Shown piece by piece: positions 63,979 through 64,000 of a stretch of DNA of 64,000 nt. The DNA comes from Pseudomonas rubra (GTDB lineage Bacteria; Pseudomonadota; Gammaproteobacteria; Pseudomonadales; Pseudomonadaceae). How positions within the stretch are numbered: position 1 is the first letter of the stretch; every line of letters starts with the position of its first letter. The DNA lies in NCBI RefSeq assembly GCF_028656935.1, contig NZ_JAMDGZ010000001.1, forward strand, positions 1 to 64,000, given 5' to 3'. Made by a program: the position numbers and the translations under genes. The notes under the pieces were generated by a model. The model was not told the DNA's origin and did no database searches. It saw only the letters and a program-made list of their open reading frames with translations.

Positions 63979-64000
63979 GTGAATGCTCCATTTCGTGGCC

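Noticed and set aside
1..64000. CRISPR arrays, intact insertion sequences, complete prophage or tRNA genes
   Set aside because: No spaced direct repeats, transposase frames, phage structural genes or tRNA-like cloverleaf sequence were recognised on either strand.

Overview
The window comes from a Pseudomonas chromosome, most probably the P. putida group. The 5S rRNA matches the Pseudomonas form, coding regions are GC-rich, GGGGCAAGCCCGCTCCTAC-type REP palindromes lie between genes, and a CrcY-type small RNA with a sigma-54/CbrB promoter sits beside mvaB. I see no intact prophage, insertion sequence, CRISPR array or tRNA gene. Most of the window is ordinary chromosome with some accessory loci.

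Layout. 1-250: end of an rRNA operon (5S and terminator). 385-4645: queD, a patatin-like hydrolase, then a four-gene operon of two PepSY proteins, a response regulator and a PhoQ-like kinase. 4660-7647: an uncharacterised pair (115-aa protein and DUF1963 protein) and a glycine-betaine-type permease and binding protein with no ATPase. 7752-9899: a chemoreceptor with its own sigma-28 promoter. 10169-13466: a YuiF-type antiporter, an orphan FecR, a DUF883 protein and a small conserved protein. 13470-15394: a frameshifted LysR gene divergent from a nitrilase. 15398-21915: a LEA2 lipoprotein, then a HbpS/GlcG lipoprotein coupled to a two-component system, divergent from a GT2 / ArnT-like / SdiA-regulated operon. 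22017-26016: a sigma factor, anti-sigma factor and aerobactin-type TonB receptor carrying a signalling domain. 26018-29069: LysR, polyamine binding protein and agmatinase. 29189-32463: proline-rich secreted protein, PQQ sugar dehydrogenase, ZapE-like ATPase, DinB protein.

32460-35916: copper operon copA-copB-DUF411-yqaA. 36091-40157: sterol-desaturase-like protein, SDR, hybrid kinase. 40233-42167: a chimeric protein joining a PoNi-type immunity region to modules typical of type VI / polymorphic toxin proteins. 42234-45458: MocR regulator, ccoG, DUF3203. 45617-46150: crcY and its control region. 46156-47476: mvaB and a LiuR-type regulator. 47570-49866: LysR and an acyl-CoA dehydrogenase. 49860-55774: TerC, a Fur-boxed siderophore receptor, a PstS-OmpA fusion, and xthA. 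55937-62067: GNAT, tamA, tamB. 62076-63978: gene remnants, a Mor-type regulator, a small membrane protein and a Fur-fold regulator.

Shared themes are iron and copper handling, envelope signalling (two complete two-component pairs, one hybrid kinase, two FecR proteins) and nitrogen/carbon catabolism. The items most worth follow-up are the PoNi chimera, the HbpS-two-component coupling, the crcY locus and the frameshifted LysR beside the nitrilase. All identifications come from reading motifs and gene order; no database search was run.
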